From: Streptomyces sp. DvalAA-43
GTDB taxonomy: Bacteria > Actinomycetota > Actinomycetes > Streptomycetales > Streptomycetaceae
Length of the DNA stretch: 64,000 nt
Assembly: GCF_900091725.1 (NCBI RefSeq)
Contig: NZ_FMBW01000044.1
Coordinates: 124,001-188,000 of the forward strand
Reading direction: 5' to 3'
Shown here: positions 28,292-39,282 of the stretch, in pieces
How the letters are laid out: each line of letters begins with the position of its first letter
How positions within the stretch are numbered: position 1 is the first letter of the stretch
The notes under the pieces: generated by a model
Database searches by the model: none
Told to the model about the DNA's origin: nothing
What the model saw: the letters and a program-made list of their open reading frames with translations, nothing else
Program-made: the position numbers and the translations under genes

Positions 28292-28558
28292 TCAGCCCTG
28301 GAGGGAGGCAACCTTGGAGGCCAGCGCCGACTTCTTGTTGGCGGCGGCGTTCTTGTGGATGACACCCTTCGAGACGGCCTTGTCGAGCGCGCGGGAGGCG
28401 TCGCGAGCGGCCGAGGTGGCCTTCTCGACGTCACCGGCGGCGGCAGCCTCACGGGCCTTGCGGATAGCGGTCTTGAGCGAGGACTTGACGGCCTTGTTGC
28501 GCAGGCGCGCCTTCTCGTTCGTCTTGTTCCGCTTGATCTGGGACTTGATGTTCGCCAC
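28292..28558 (-). CDS. rpsT: Ribosomal protein bS20
   Basis: Primary 16S rRNA-binding protein of the small subunit, 88 residues, the usual length. It begins MANIKSQIKRNKTNEKARLR and is a basic helical bundle with Lys/Arg/Ala-rich composition throughout. ATG 28558 has an AAAGGCTC-type upstream sequence. It is divergent from lepA, 215 bases away, and convergent with holA. Confidence 0.97.
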   Translation of the reverse strand: MANIKSQIKRNKTNEKARLRNKAVKSSLKTAIRKAREAAAAGDVEKATSAARDASRALDKAVSKGVIHKNAAANKKSALASKVASLQG

Positions 28559-28773
28559 GAAAGAGCCTTTTCAGGTTCGTTGGATCTTCGATGTGCGCCC
28601 CACGGCCTGAGAGAGTCGCGAGGCACAGCTGTCAACGGTACCAGCCCCGCTCCGACCGGCCCAAACCGGTCTCCGCCCCGCAACCATGGGACGATGGAGG
28701 CTACGTATCGATCCGACCGAACCGACATCGACCCGAGACACGGCGTTCGGCGTCTCAAGAATCAGGACCCTGC

Positions 28774-30648
28774 GTGCCCGCGACTCCTACCAACGTGCCC
28801 GAGCCGAGCCGTACCGACCCGGCGCTGATCCGCAACTTCTGCATCATCGCGCACATCGACCACGGCAAGTCGACCCTTGCCGACCGGATGCTCCAGCTGA
28901 CCGGCGTGGTCGACCAGCGGCAGATGCGCGCTCAGTACCTCGACCGGATGGACATCGAGCGCGAGCGCGGCATCACCATCAAGTCCCAGGCCGTGCGTCT
29001 GCCCTGGGCGCCCACCACGGGCGAGGGCGAGGGCCGCACCCATGTCCTCAACATGATCGACACCCCGGGCCACGTGGACTTCACCTATGAGGTCTCTCGC
29101 TCGCTCGCCGCCTGCGAGGGCACGGTCCTCCTGGTCGACGCCGCGCAGGGCATCGAGGCCCAGACGCTCGCCAACCTCTACCTGGCGATGGAGAACGACC
29201 TCACCATCGTCCCGGTGCTCAACAAGATCGACCTGCCGGCCGCGCAGCCCGAGAAGTTCTCCGAGGAGCTGGCCAACCTCATCGGCTGCCAGCCGGAGGA
29301 CGTGCTCAAGGTCTCCGCGAAGACCGGCGTCGGCGTGGACGCGCTGCTCGACCGGGTGGTCAGGGACGTCCCGGCCCCGATCGGCCAGGCGGACGCCCCG
29401 GCCCGCGCGATGATCTTCGACTCGGTCTACGACTCGTACCGCGGTGTCGTCACGTACGTCCGTGTCGTCGACGGCCAGCTCAACAAGCGCGAGCGCATCA
29501 GGATGATGTCCACCGGCGCCACCCACGAGCTGCTGGAGATCGGGGTCTCCTCCCCGGAGATGACCCCGGCCGACGGCCTCGGTGTGGGCGAGGTCGGCTA
29601 CATCATCACCGGGGTGAAGGACGTCCGGCAGTCCAAGGTCGGTGACACCATCACCTCCCTGAACAAGGGCGCGACCGAGGCGCTGGGCGGCTACAAGGAC
29701 CCCAAGCCGATGGTCTTCTCGGGCCTGTACCCGCTGGACGGATCGGACTACCCGGACCTGCGCGAGGCGCTGGACAAGCTCCAGCTCAACGACGCCGCCC
29801 TGGTGTACGAGCCGGAGACCTCCGCGGCCCTCGGCTTCGGCTTCCGCGTCGGCTTCCTCGGACTGCTCCACCTCGACGTGATCCGGGAGCGGCTGGAGCG
29901 CGAGTTCGGCCTCGAACTCATCGCCACCGCCCCCAACGTGGTCTACCGCGTCGAGATGGAGGACGGCACCGAGCACACCGTCACCAACCCGAGCGAATTC
30001 CCCGAGGGCAAGATCGACAAGGTGCACGAGCCCGTCGTGCGCGCCACGGTCCTGGCCCCCAGCGAGTTCATCGGCGCGATCATGGAGCTCTGCCAGCAGC
30101 GGCGCGGCACCCTGCTCGGCATGGACTACCTCTCCGAGGACCGGGTCGAGATCCGCTACACCCTGCCGCTCGCCGAGATCGTCTTCGACTTCTTCGACCA
30201 GCTGAAGTCCAAGACGCGGGGTTACGCCTCGCTCGACTACGAGCCCACCGGCGAGCAGTCCGCCCAGCTCGTCAAGGTCGACATCCTGCTGCACGGCGAC
30301 AAGGTCGACGCCTTCTCCGCGGTCACGCACAAGGACAAGGCGTACGCGTACGGCGTCCGGCTCGTCGCCAAGCTGCGCGAGCTGATCCCGCGGCAGAACT
30401 TCGAGGTGCCGATCCAGGCCGCCATCGGCTCCCGGGTCATCGCCCGTGAGACGGTCCGCGCCATCCGCAAGGACGTCCTCGCCAAGTGCTACGGCGGTGA
30501 CATCTCCCGTAAGCGGAAGCTGCTGGAGAAGCAGAAGGAGGGCAAGAAGCGGATGAAGATGGTCGGCAATGTGGAGGTGCCGCAGGAGGCCTTCATCGCC
30601 GTGCTGTCCACCGACGAGTCGGGTGGGGAAGGCAAGGGCAAGAAGTAG
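28774..30648 (+). CDS. lepA: Elongation factor 4
   Basis: Ribosome-associated GTPase that can back-translocate tRNAs and helps late steps of initiation or assembly. The 624-residue protein has the G1 motif AHIDHGKST, G3 DTPGHVD, G4 NKID, then the EF-G-like domains and the LepA-specific C-terminal domain (GVRLVAKLRELIPRQNFEVPIQAAIGS, KCYGGDISRKRKLLEKQKEGK). GTG 28774 is chosen; GTG 28795 is a close alternative. Confidence 0.96.
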   Translation: MPATPTNVPEPSRTDPALIRNFCIIAHIDHGKSTLADRMLQLTGVVDQRQMRAQYLDRMDIERERGITIKSQAVRLPWAPTTGEGEGRTHVLNMIDTPGHVDFTYEVSRSLAACEGTVLLVDAAQGIEAQTLANLYLAMENDLTIVPVLNKIDLPAAQPEKFSEELANLIGCQPEDVLKVSAKTGVGVDALLDRVVRDVPAPIGQADAPARAMIFDSVYDSYRGVVTYVRVVDGQLNKRERIRMMSTGATHELLEIGVSSPEMTPADGLGVGEVGYIITGVKDVRQSKVGDTITSLNKGATEALGGYKDPKPMVFSGLYPLDGSDYPDLREALDKLQLNDAALVYEPETSAALGFGFRVGFLGLLHLDVIRERLEREFGLELIATAPNVVYRVEMEDGTEHTVTNPSEFPEGKIDKVHEPVVRATVLAPSEFIGAIMELCQQRRGTLLGMDYLSEDRVEIRYTLPLAEIVFDFFDQLKSKTRGYASLDYEPTGEQSAQLVKVDILLHGDKVDAFSAVTHKDKAYAYGVRLVAKLRELIPRQNFEVPIQAAIGSRVIARETVRAIRKDVLAKCYGGDISRKRKLLEKQKEGKKRMKMVGNVEVPQEAFIAVLSTDESGGEGKGKK

Positions 30649-30718
30649 CCCGCCGCGGGCGTCGCCGGAACCCGAGGTCCGGCTCCGCCCCCGCCCCTAC
30701 CCGGTGGTAGCCCGAACA

Positions 30719-30754
30719 GGCCCCTGTGCCGCAGCACCCTGCGGCGTGGGGGCC
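30719..30754 (+). terminator. lepA terminator
   Basis: Nested stems: outer GGCCCC (30719-30724) with GGGGCC (30749-30754), inner GCCGCAG (30728-30734) with CTGCGGC (30739-30745), followed by CGTTTG. It lies 70 bases after the lepA stop. Confidence 0.75.
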
Positions 30755-30829
30755 CGTTTGTTATCAAGCGGCGGCCCGTTGCCTCTTACGCGGTGGACCC
30801 GGGCGCTCTACCCTGATCACGGCTTCGTA

Positions 30830-30847
30830 GTTACTCACCAGTTAAAC
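30830..30847 (+). promoter_or_regulatory. Imperfect dyad upstream of the acyl-CoA synthetase
   Basis: GTTACTCACCAGTTAAAC is an AT-rich imperfect palindrome about 145 bases before the synthetase start. TetR-type regulators of fatty-acid genes in actinobacteria bind sites of this general look, so it is a candidate operator or promoter. The remaining 30755-30990 leader is A/C-rich and featureless. Confidence 0.3.
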
Positions 30848-30990
30848 AAGCCCCGCCCGGGACGAACCCGCAGGACAGCGGAGCGAGCCACGCAGAACAA
30901 GCACCGCAGGATCAAGCACGCAGACACCCGCAGGAATCAGCAGCAACCAGCAGCCGGTCGTGAAGCACTGCCGCAGGCCCGGAGGACGTC

Positions 30991-32880
<1,890 letters not shown>

Positions 32881-33051
32881 GGCCTGTCCCCACGGCGTTC
32901 CGCCCCGCCCATTTTCTCCGCTCACTTCGGCAACTCGCTGCTTATGGGCTTGGTCCATCTGTCACTCTGTCGGTGTCGTCAGCGCCGCCCAACGAGAACA
33001 GACAGACAGCAACGAGAACAAACAGAGCGAGCACAGGTCAGGAGCTGCGCC

Positions 33052-34992
33052 GTGGGGCCCATTCCCTTGCAGCGGGACATCGTTCAGCGTCCCGGTATTC
33101 CCGCAGGCCGTGCGGACGCGCGGCCGGCCGCCCATACGTCCCTGCCCGGAAACCTCCTCGCGCCCTCCGCCGCCCGCCGGTTCGTCCGGGCCGCGCTCGA
33201 CGAGTGGACCGGGCTCGGGCTGCCGACGGCGGTGGGCTTCAGCGAGCGGGTGGCGGAGGACGCGGAGATCGTCGTCAGCGAGCTGGTCACCAACGCGGTC
33301 GTGCACGCCGGGACCACGGTGGAACTGCTCGCCCGGCTGGAGGAGGCCACCGAGGACGAGGTCGCGGCCCTGGTACTGGAGGTCTCGGACCACCACCCGG
33401 CCCGCGCGGTGCGCAGCGACCGCCCGGAGACCGGAAGCGCGGCCGAGGCGGCGGAGGGCGCCGGCCTCAACGGCCCCGACGACCCCGCCGACTACGGCCG
33501 CGGGCTCCAGCTCGTCGGCACCCTCGCCGAGCGCTGGGGCATCACCTACCGCACCGGCCTCAAGACCGTCTGGGCCCGGCTTCCCGTGGACAACTGGAAC
33601 CCGTTCCCGGAACCGGCGGCCGATCCCGGCTTCCAGCAGGGACTGCGCGCGGCCGAGCTGCTCGCCCCCACCGCCCGGCGCGCGCTGCGCGACGACGCGG
33701 ACTGGGCCGGCCGCGGCGCGCTCTCCTTCCTCGCCGAGGCCTCGGACCTGCTCGCCGGCCAGCTCGACGAGGACATCGTGGCGGCGCTCTCCGGGCAATT
33801 ACTGGTGCCCAGGCTCGCCGACTGGTGCGCGATCTGGCTGGAACCCGAGAACGGCGGCCCCTCGGCCGTCCCCCGGCTCGCCAGCGTCTGGCACCGGGAC
33901 GAGGCCGAGACCGGACAGCTGCGCACCCTGCTGGAGCAGGACCCGATCCGGCTCCCCGAGAGGGTCGGCACCGGGCCCGTCTCCATGCCCTGGCCCGGCG
34001 GCGAGGAGGAGCACGGGGAGACCGACGAGCCCGTCGTGTCCGCCCTCGCCTACCGGATCACCTCCGGCGGCCGGACCCTCGGCGCCGTACTCCTCGGCCG
34101 GGAGGGGCTCACCCGCGTCCCCGACGAAGTGACCGCGCTCATCGAGGACTTCGTACGCCGGGTCGGTCTCGCCGTCGGCGCCGCCCGCGAGTACACCCGA
34201 CAGGCCACCATCAGCCGCATCCTGCAGCGCGCACTGCTGCCCGGCAAGGTCGCCGACATACCCGGCGTCTCCAGTTCGCTGGTGTACGAACCCAGCGACG
34301 ACGGCGTCGTCGGCGGTGACTTCTACGACATCTTCCCGTGCCCCGGCGACCGCTGGTGCTTCGTGCTCGGCGATGTGCAGGGCAGCGGCCCCGAGGCCGC
34401 CGTCGTCACCGGCCTCGCCCGGCCCTGGCTGCGGCTGCTGGCCCGTGAGGGCTTCGGCGTCGGCGAGGTCCTGGACCGGCTCAACCGGCTGCTCCTCGAC
34501 GACGCGATGGAGGCCGCCGAGGCCGCCGCCCTCATGGTGGCCGCCGCCGGCGGCCAGCAGACGGCGGACACCGGACAGTCCCGCTTCCTGTCCCTGCTGT
34601 ACGGGGAACTCGTACCGCTGCCCGGCGGCGGTGTCCACTGCACCCTGGCCAGCGCCGGCCACCCGCTGCCGCTGCTGCTGCGGCCCGACGGCGAGGTCCG
34701 CCCGGCCGCCGAGCCGCAGATACTGCTCGGGATCTTCGACGACGTCGCGTACGAGAGCCAGAGCTTCGATCTGGCGCCCGGCGACAGCCTGCTGTGCGTC
34801 ACGGACGGAGTGACCGAGCGGCGCTCCGGGACCCTGATGTTCGACGACGGCGACGGCCTGGCCCGAGCCCTGGCCGACTGCACCGGGCTGTCGGCGGACG
34901 GCATCGCGGACCGGATCAAGCGGGCCGTGCACGAATTCGCCGAGCGGCCGCCCGACGACGATCTGGCGCTGCTGGTGCTCCAGGCGGGGTGA
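33052..34992 (+). CDS. RsbW-like kinase / GAF / PP2C (SpoIIE) phosphatase
   Basis: Three-domain signalling protein of 646 residues, expected to act in an anti-sigma/anti-anti-sigma partner switch. Residues about 40-165 are an RsbW-type HATPase (VVSELVTNAVVHAG and YGRGLQLVGTLAERWG), about 215-370 a GAF-like sensor, and about 400-646 a SpoIIE PP2C domain with metal-binding VVGGDFYDIF, LGDVQGSG and CVTDGVTE. Kinase and phosphatase in one chain could set phosphorylation of the same antagonist. Codon 250 (33799-33801) is TTA, so translation may need the bldA tRNA. GTG 33052 follows an AGGAG site. Confidence 0.9.
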   Translation: MGPIPLQRDIVQRPGIPAGRADARPAAHTSLPGNLLAPSAARRFVRAALDEWTGLGLPTAVGFSERVAEDAEIVVSELVTNAVVHAGTTVELLARLEEATEDEVAALVLEVSDHHPARAVRSDRPETGSAAEAAEGAGLNGPDDPADYGRGLQLVGTLAERWGITYRTGLKTVWARLPVDNWNPFPEPAADPGFQQGLRAAELLAPTARRALRDDADWAGRGALSFLAEASDLLAGQLDEDIVAALSGQLLVPRLADWCAIWLEPENGGPSAVPRLASVWHRDEAETGQLRTLLEQDPIRLPERVGTGPVSMPWPGGEEEHGETDEPVVSALAYRITSGGRTLGAVLLGREGLTRVPDEVTALIEDFVRRVGLAVGAAREYTRQATISRILQRALLPGKVADIPGVSSSLVYEPSDDGVVGGDFYDIFPCPGDRWCFVLGDVQGSGPEAAVVTGLARPWLRLLAREGFGVGEVLDRLNRLLLDDAMEAAEAAALMVAAAGGQQTADTGQSRFLSLLYGELVPLPGGGVHCTLASAGHPLPLLLRPDGEVRPAAEPQILLGIFDDVAYESQSFDLAPGDSLLCVTDGVTERRSGTLMFDDGDGLARALADCTGLSADGIADRIKRAVHEFAERPPDDDLALLVLQAG

Positions 34993-35071
34993 GGCCCGCT
35001 CCCGGGGCGGGCGGCCGCCGTGATCACGGGCGTGGCCCGGGGTTCCCCGGCGGCGAGCGACAATGGGCGGT

Positions 35072-36304
35072 ATGCCTTCCGTACTGCCTGATGGTGAACC
35101 CGTACCCGACGACGGGGCGCTGCCCCGCCATGCCCTGGAAGGCGCCGCCGACCGGCCGCTCGGCTTCTACCTGCACGTGCCGTACTGCGCGACCCGCTGC
35201 GGCTACTGCGACTTCAACACCTACACCGCCACCGAGCTGCGCGGCTCCGGCGGCGCGCTGGCCTCCCGGGACAACTACGCCGAGCATCTGATCGGCGAGG
35301 TCCGCCAGGCCCGCAAGGTCCTGGGCGACGATCCGCGTCCGGTCCGGACGGTCTTCGTCGGCGGCGGTACGCCGACCCTGCTGGCGGCCGCGGACCTGGT
35401 CCGGATGCTGGGGGCGATCCGCGAGGAGTTCGGGCTCGCTGACGACGCCGAGATCACCACCGAGGCCAACCCGGAGTCCGTCGGTCCGGCGTACCTCGCC
35501 GAGCTGCGGGCGGGCGGCTTCAACCGGATCTCGTTCGGGATGCAGAGCGCCCGGCAGCACGTGCTGAAGATCCTGGACCGTACGCACACGCCGGGGCGGC
35601 CCGAGGCCTGTGTCGCCGAGGCCCGTGCGGCGGGCTTCGAGCACGTCAACCTCGACCTGATCTACGGCACGCCGGGGGAGTCCGACGACGACTGGCGGGC
35701 CTCGCTGGACGCGGCGATCGGCGCGGGGCCGGACCATGTGTCGGCGTACGCGTTGATCGTCGAGGAGGGGACGCAGCTGGCACGGCGGATCCGGCGCGGC
35801 GAGGTCCCGATGACGGACGACGACGTCCACGCCGACCGCTATCTGATCGCCGACGAGGCGATGGCCGCGGCGGGCTTCGCCTGGTACGAGGTGTCGAACT
35901 GGGCCCGTACGCCCGAGGGCCGGTGCCTGCACAACGAGCTGTACTGGCGTGGGGCCGACTGGTGGGGCGCCGGGCCCGGGGCGCACAGCCATGTCGGCGG
36001 GGTGCGCTGGTGGAACGTGAAGCATCCGGGGGCGTACGCGCAGGCGCTGGCCGAGGGGCGGTCGCCGGGGGCCGGGCGCGAGGTCCTCTCCGAGGAGGAC
36101 CGGCGGGTCGAGCGGATCCTCCTGGAGCTCCGGCTCGCGGACGGCTGCCCGCTGTCGTTGCTCGCCCCGGCCGGGCTGGCCGCGTCCCGGCGCGCGCTGG
36201 CGGACGGGCTGCTGGAGGACGGGCCGTACGAGCGGGGGCGGGCGGTGCTGACCCTGCGGGGGCGGTTGCTGGCGGATGCGGTGGTGCGGGATCTGGTGGA
36301 CTGA
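35072..36304 (+). CDS. hemW: Heme chaperone HemW (radical SAM)
   Basis: Radical-SAM-family protein that binds heme and hands it to apoproteins; formerly annotated as oxygen-independent coproporphyrinogen oxidase. The 410 residues include the iron-sulfur motif CATRCGYC within FYLHVPYCATRCGYCDFNTY, then GGGTPTLL and the HemN C-terminal domain (YEVSNWA, HNELYWRGADWWGAGPGAHS). It lacks the extra N-terminal Cys motif of true HemN. ATG 35072 is chosen; ATG 35063 would add three residues. Confidence 0.93.
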   Translation: MPSVLPDGEPVPDDGALPRHALEGAADRPLGFYLHVPYCATRCGYCDFNTYTATELRGSGGALASRDNYAEHLIGEVRQARKVLGDDPRPVRTVFVGGGTPTLLAAADLVRMLGAIREEFGLADDAEITTEANPESVGPAYLAELRAGGFNRISFGMQSARQHVLKILDRTHTPGRPEACVAEARAAGFEHVNLDLIYGTPGESDDDWRASLDAAIGAGPDHVSAYALIVEEGTQLARRIRRGEVPMTDDDVHADRYLIADEAMAAAGFAWYEVSNWARTPEGRCLHNELYWRGADWWGAGPGAHSHVGGVRWWNVKHPGAYAQALAEGRSPGAGREVLSEEDRRVERILLELRLADGCPLSLLAPAGLAASRRALADGLLEDGPYERGRAVLTLRGRLLADAVVRDLVD

Positions 36305-36334
36305 GGGCGGGGCGTGGGGTGTGGTGGGGGTGCC

Positions 36335-36459
36335 CGCTGCGGGGTGCGCCTGCGGCGGGGTTGTTCCCCTGTCCCGCCCCTTCCCGTAACCGGGGGCTAT
36401 GCCCCCGGACCCCCGCTCCTCAAACGCCGGAGGGGCTGAAGAGGCCCCCGAGGGGCTGG
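36335..36459. repeat. Interspersed intergenic repeat, copy A
   Basis: The first 104 bases (36335-36438) match 46444-46547 at 100 of 104 positions. The unit holds a perfect 8-bp hairpin, CCGGGGGC (36390-36397) with GCCCCCGG (36401-36408), then the core CTCAAACGCCGGA and GGGGCTG. It lies between the convergent hemW and DUF3097 genes and probably works as a bidirectional terminator. This element type is common between Streptomyces genes. Confidence 0.8.
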
Positions 36460-36492
36460 AAGTTTCGTCGGAGGGGCTGGAATGGACGGCCC

Positions 36493-37311
36493 CTACTCCG
36501 GTGCCGTCACGAAGTCGATCAGGTGTTCCACCGAGCCCAGCAGGGCCGGTTCCAGGTCCCGGTACGAGTGGACCGTGGACAGGATCCGCTGCCAGGCCGC
36601 GCCGGTGTTCTCCGGCCAGCCGAGCGCGCGGCACACGCCGGTCTTCCAGTCCTGGCCGCGCGGTACCACCGGCCAGGCCGCGATGCCCGCCGAGGACGGC
36701 TTCACCGCCTCCCACACGTCGATGTAGGGGTGGCCGAGCACCAGCACGTTCGCGTCCGAGACCTGGGCGGCGATCCGGGACTCCTTGGAGCCGGGCACCA
36801 GGTGGTCGACCAGCACGCCCAGCCGGGCGTCCGGGCCGGGGGAGAAGTCGCGCACGATGGCGGGGAGGTCGTCGATGCCCTCCAGGTACTCCACGACCAC
36901 GCCCTCGATCCGCAGGTCGTCGCCCCAGACCCGCTCGACCAGCTCCGCGTCGTGCCTCCCCTCCACATAGATCCGGCCCGCCCGCGCGACCCGGGCGCGC
37001 GCCCCCGGGACCGCGACCGAACCCGAGGCCGTACGGGCGGGGCGCACGGGGCCGGCCGCCGAGGGGCGGACGAGGGTGACCACCCGGCCCTCCAGCAGGA
37101 AGCCGCGCGGTTCCATCGGGAAGACCCGGTGTTTGCCGAAGCGGTCCTCCAGGGTCACCGTCGGACCCTGGGCCGTCTTCTCGCAGCGGATCACCGCACC
37201 GCAGAATCCGGTGGAGACCTCCTCCACGACCAGATCGGGCTCGGCGGGGACCTCGGGAACGGGGGCGGACCTCTTCCACGGCGGGGTCAGGTCCGGCTGG
37301 TAGCTGCGCAT
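36493..37311 (-). CDS. DUF3097 family protein
   Basis: A 272-residue cytoplasmic protein of the actinobacterial DUF3097 family, function unknown. ATG 37311 (MRSYQPDLTPPW) is chosen. The first half is a beta-rich domain, and the second carries AGRIYVEGRHDAELVERVWG and LGVLVDHLVPGSKESRI, reminiscent of a Toprim-like nucleotidyl fold with acidic residues in EGRHD and DHL; that resemblance is my inference. It follows the MBL-fold gene on the same strand after 32 bases, probably as one operon. Confidence 0.88.
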   Translation of the reverse strand: MRSYQPDLTPPWKRSAPVPEVPAEPDLVVEEVSTGFCGAVIRCEKTAQGPTVTLEDRFGKHRVFPMEPRGFLLEGRVVTLVRPSAAGPVRPARTASGSVAVPGARARVARAGRIYVEGRHDAELVERVWGDDLRIEGVVVEYLEGIDDLPAIVRDFSPGPDARLGVLVDHLVPGSKESRIAAQVSDANVLVLGHPYIDVWEAVKPSSAGIAAWPVVPRGQDWKTGVCRALGWPENTGAAWQRILSTVHSYRDLEPALLGSVEHLIDFVTAPE

Positions 37312-37343
37312 CGGACGACGATAGGACGGCCAGGGCCCTCGGG

Positions 37344-38066
37344 TCACGACACGCCGAAGCGTACGGCCAGTTGTTCGCGCTGGGCCCGGACGAACGCGGC
37401 GTCCACCACCGCCCCGTGCCCCGGTACGTACACCGCGTCCTCGCCGCCCAGCTCCAGCACCCGGTCCAGCGCGGCCGGCCAGCGGGACGGGTAGGCGTCG
37501 CGGCCCGCCTGCGGTTCGCCGGACTCCTCGACCAGGTCGCCGCAGAGCACGATCGCGGGGGAGCCGGGGACCACCGCCACCAGGTCGTGGCCGCTGTGCG
37601 CGGGGCCCACGTCGGCCAGCACCACCTCGCGCCCGCCGCCCAGGCCGAGCGTCCACTCGCCGCACACCTGGTGGTGCGGTGACACCAGCGCGTCGACGGC
37701 CTCCGCCGCGTCGTGCTCGGTGACCCCGTGACGTACCGCCGAGGTGTGCAGCTCCGCCTTCCCCCGTTCCAGCAGTTCCGCCAGGCCGACCGCCCCGTAC
37801 ACCTCGGTGCCGGAGAATGCGGCGGTGCCCAGGACATGGTCGAAATGGGGGTGGCTGAGTGCGATATGCGTCACCCTCCGGCCGAACAGGGCCTGGGCCT
37901 GGGACCGCACCTCGGCGCCCTCACGGAGCGTCGATCCGGTGTCGAAGAGCAGCACGCCGTCCGCTCCGGCCACCAGTGCGACCGTCGCGTCCCACCCCGG
38001 AAGGCGCCGCCGGCCCACTCCGTGACCGAGTCGCTCCCACCCGAACTCTTCCCAAGAGGCATCCAT
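37344..38066 (-). CDS. Metallo-beta-lactamase-fold hydrolase
   Basis: A 240-residue MBL-fold protein. The metal site is HPHFDH within LSHPHFDHVLG, a further His lies in GPAHSGHDLV, Asp in LCGDLVEE and a last His in YVPGHGAVVD. The motif set fits the B3/quinoprotein-relay-like thioesterase or lactonase group; the substrate cannot be told. ATG 38066 begins MDASWEEFGWERLG. It is upstream of DUF3097 in a two-gene operon and divergent from hrcA. Confidence 0.9.
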   Translation of the reverse strand: MDASWEEFGWERLGHGVGRRRLPGWDATVALVAGADGVLLFDTGSTLREGAEVRSQAQALFGRRVTHIALSHPHFDHVLGTAAFSGTEVYGAVGLAELLERGKAELHTSAVRHGVTEHDAAEAVDALVSPHHQVCGEWTLGLGGGREVVLADVGPAHSGHDLVAVVPGSPAIVLCGDLVEESGEPQAGRDAYPSRWPAALDRVLELGGEDAVYVPGHGAVVDAAFVRAQREQLAVRFGVS

Positions 38067-38168
38067 ACCGGGACGCTATCGGCAAACGGCTCGCGAGGTC
38101 TCGCGGTAGCGTGGCCGGTCGCCCTTGCTAGGCCCCCACTCGGCCGCCGTACACTGGCCGGGGGATTG

Positions 38169-38195
38169 CTGGCACTCGCGATGACAGAGTGCCAG
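38169..38195 (+). promoter_or_regulatory. CIRCE operator of hrcA-dnaJ
   Basis: CTGGCACTC (38169-38177), nine bases, then GAGTGCCAG (38187-38195): a perfect CIRCE inverted repeat with the canonical nine-base spacer, 71 bases before the hrcA start. HrcA should bind here and repress its own operon until heat or unfolded protein occupies GroEL. Confidence 0.93.
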
Positions 38196-38265
38196 GCGGA
38201 TTCCTGGGCAGGGACACAGGAACGACCCGAGAACCACCGAGGAAACACAGCTGGAGGTGTGCGCG

Positions 38266-39282
38266 ATGCTCAGCGAACGCAGACTCGAAGTCCTTCGCGC
38301 CATCGTCCAGGACTATGTCGGCACCGAGGAGCCCGTCGGCTCCAAGGCGCTCACCGAGCGGCACAAGCTGGGGGTCTCCCCGGCGACCGTCCGCAACGAC
38401 ATGGCGGTGCTGGAGGACGAGGGTTTCATCGCCCAGCCCCACACCAGTGCCGGACGCATCCCGACGGACAAGGGCTACCGGCTCTTCGTCGACCGGCTCG
38501 CGGGGGTCAAGCCCCTCTCGTCGCCGGAGCGCCGGGCCATTCACAACTTCCTCGACGGCGCGGTCGACCTCGACGACGTCGTGGGCCGCACCGTACGGCT
38601 GCTCGCGCAGCTGACCCGGCAGGTCGCCATCGTGCAGTACCCCTCGCTGACCCGGTCGACGGTGCGGCATGTGGAACTGCTGTCGCTGGCGTCCGCCCGG
38701 CTGATGCTCGTGCTCATCACGGACACCGGCCGGGTCGAACAGCGCATGATCGACTGCCCCGCCCCGTTCGGCGAGACCTCTCTCGCCGATCTGCGGGCCC
38801 GGCTCAACAGCCGGGTCGTCGGACGCCGTTTCGCGGACGTCCCGCAGCTGGTGCAGGACCTGCCGGAATCCTTCGAGAGCGAGGACCGGGGAACCGTGTC
38901 CACCGTGCTCTCCACCCTGCTCGAAACCCTCGTCGAGGAGACGGAGGAGCGGCTGATGATCGGCGGCACCTCCAACCTCACCCGCTTCGGGCACGACTTC
39001 CCGGTGATGATCCGGCCGGTGCTGGAGGCACTGGAGGAACAGGTCGTGCTGCTGAAGCTGCTCGGCGAGGCCAAGGACTCGGGCATGACCGTACGTATCG
39101 GGCACGAGAACGCCCACGAGGGGCTCAACTCCACGTCCGTCGTCGCGGTCGGCTACGGTTCGGGCGACGAGGCAGTCGCCAAACTCGGCGTGGTCGGACC
39201 GACCCGCATGGACTACCCCGGAACGATGGGAGCGGTACGCGCAGTGGCACGTTACGTCGGACAGATCCTGGCGGAGTCGTAA
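38266..39282 (+). CDS. hrcA: Heat-inducible transcription repressor
   Basis: CIRCE-binding repressor of class I heat-shock genes, 338 residues. The N-terminal winged helix includes GSKALTERHKLGVSPATVRNDM and HTSAGRIPTDKGYR; a GAF-like dimer domain and the C-terminal IGHEN-containing region follow. ATG 38266 has GGAGG eight bases upstream; GTG 38257 lies inside that ribosome site and is rejected. It is autoregulated through the CIRCE at 38169 and directly abuts dnaJ. Confidence 0.96.
   Translation: MLSERRLEVLRAIVQDYVGTEEPVGSKALTERHKLGVSPATVRNDMAVLEDEGFIAQPHTSAGRIPTDKGYRLFVDRLAGVKPLSSPERRAIHNFLDGAVDLDDVVGRTVRLLAQLTRQVAIVQYPSLTRSTVRHVELLSLASARLMLVLITDTGRVEQRMIDCPAPFGETSLADLRARLNSRVVGRRFADVPQLVQDLPESFESEDRGTVSTVLSTLLETLVEETEERLMIGGTSNLTRFGHDFPVMIRPVLEALEEQVVLLKLLGEAKDSGMTVRIGHENAHEGLNSTSVVAVGYGSGDEAVAKLGVVGPTRMDYPGTMGAVRAVARYVGQILAES

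Noticed and set aside
35024..37837. 937-codon minus-strand frame across hemW, the repeat and DUF3097
   Set aside because: Composite of shadow sequence over three real features with no domain of its own.
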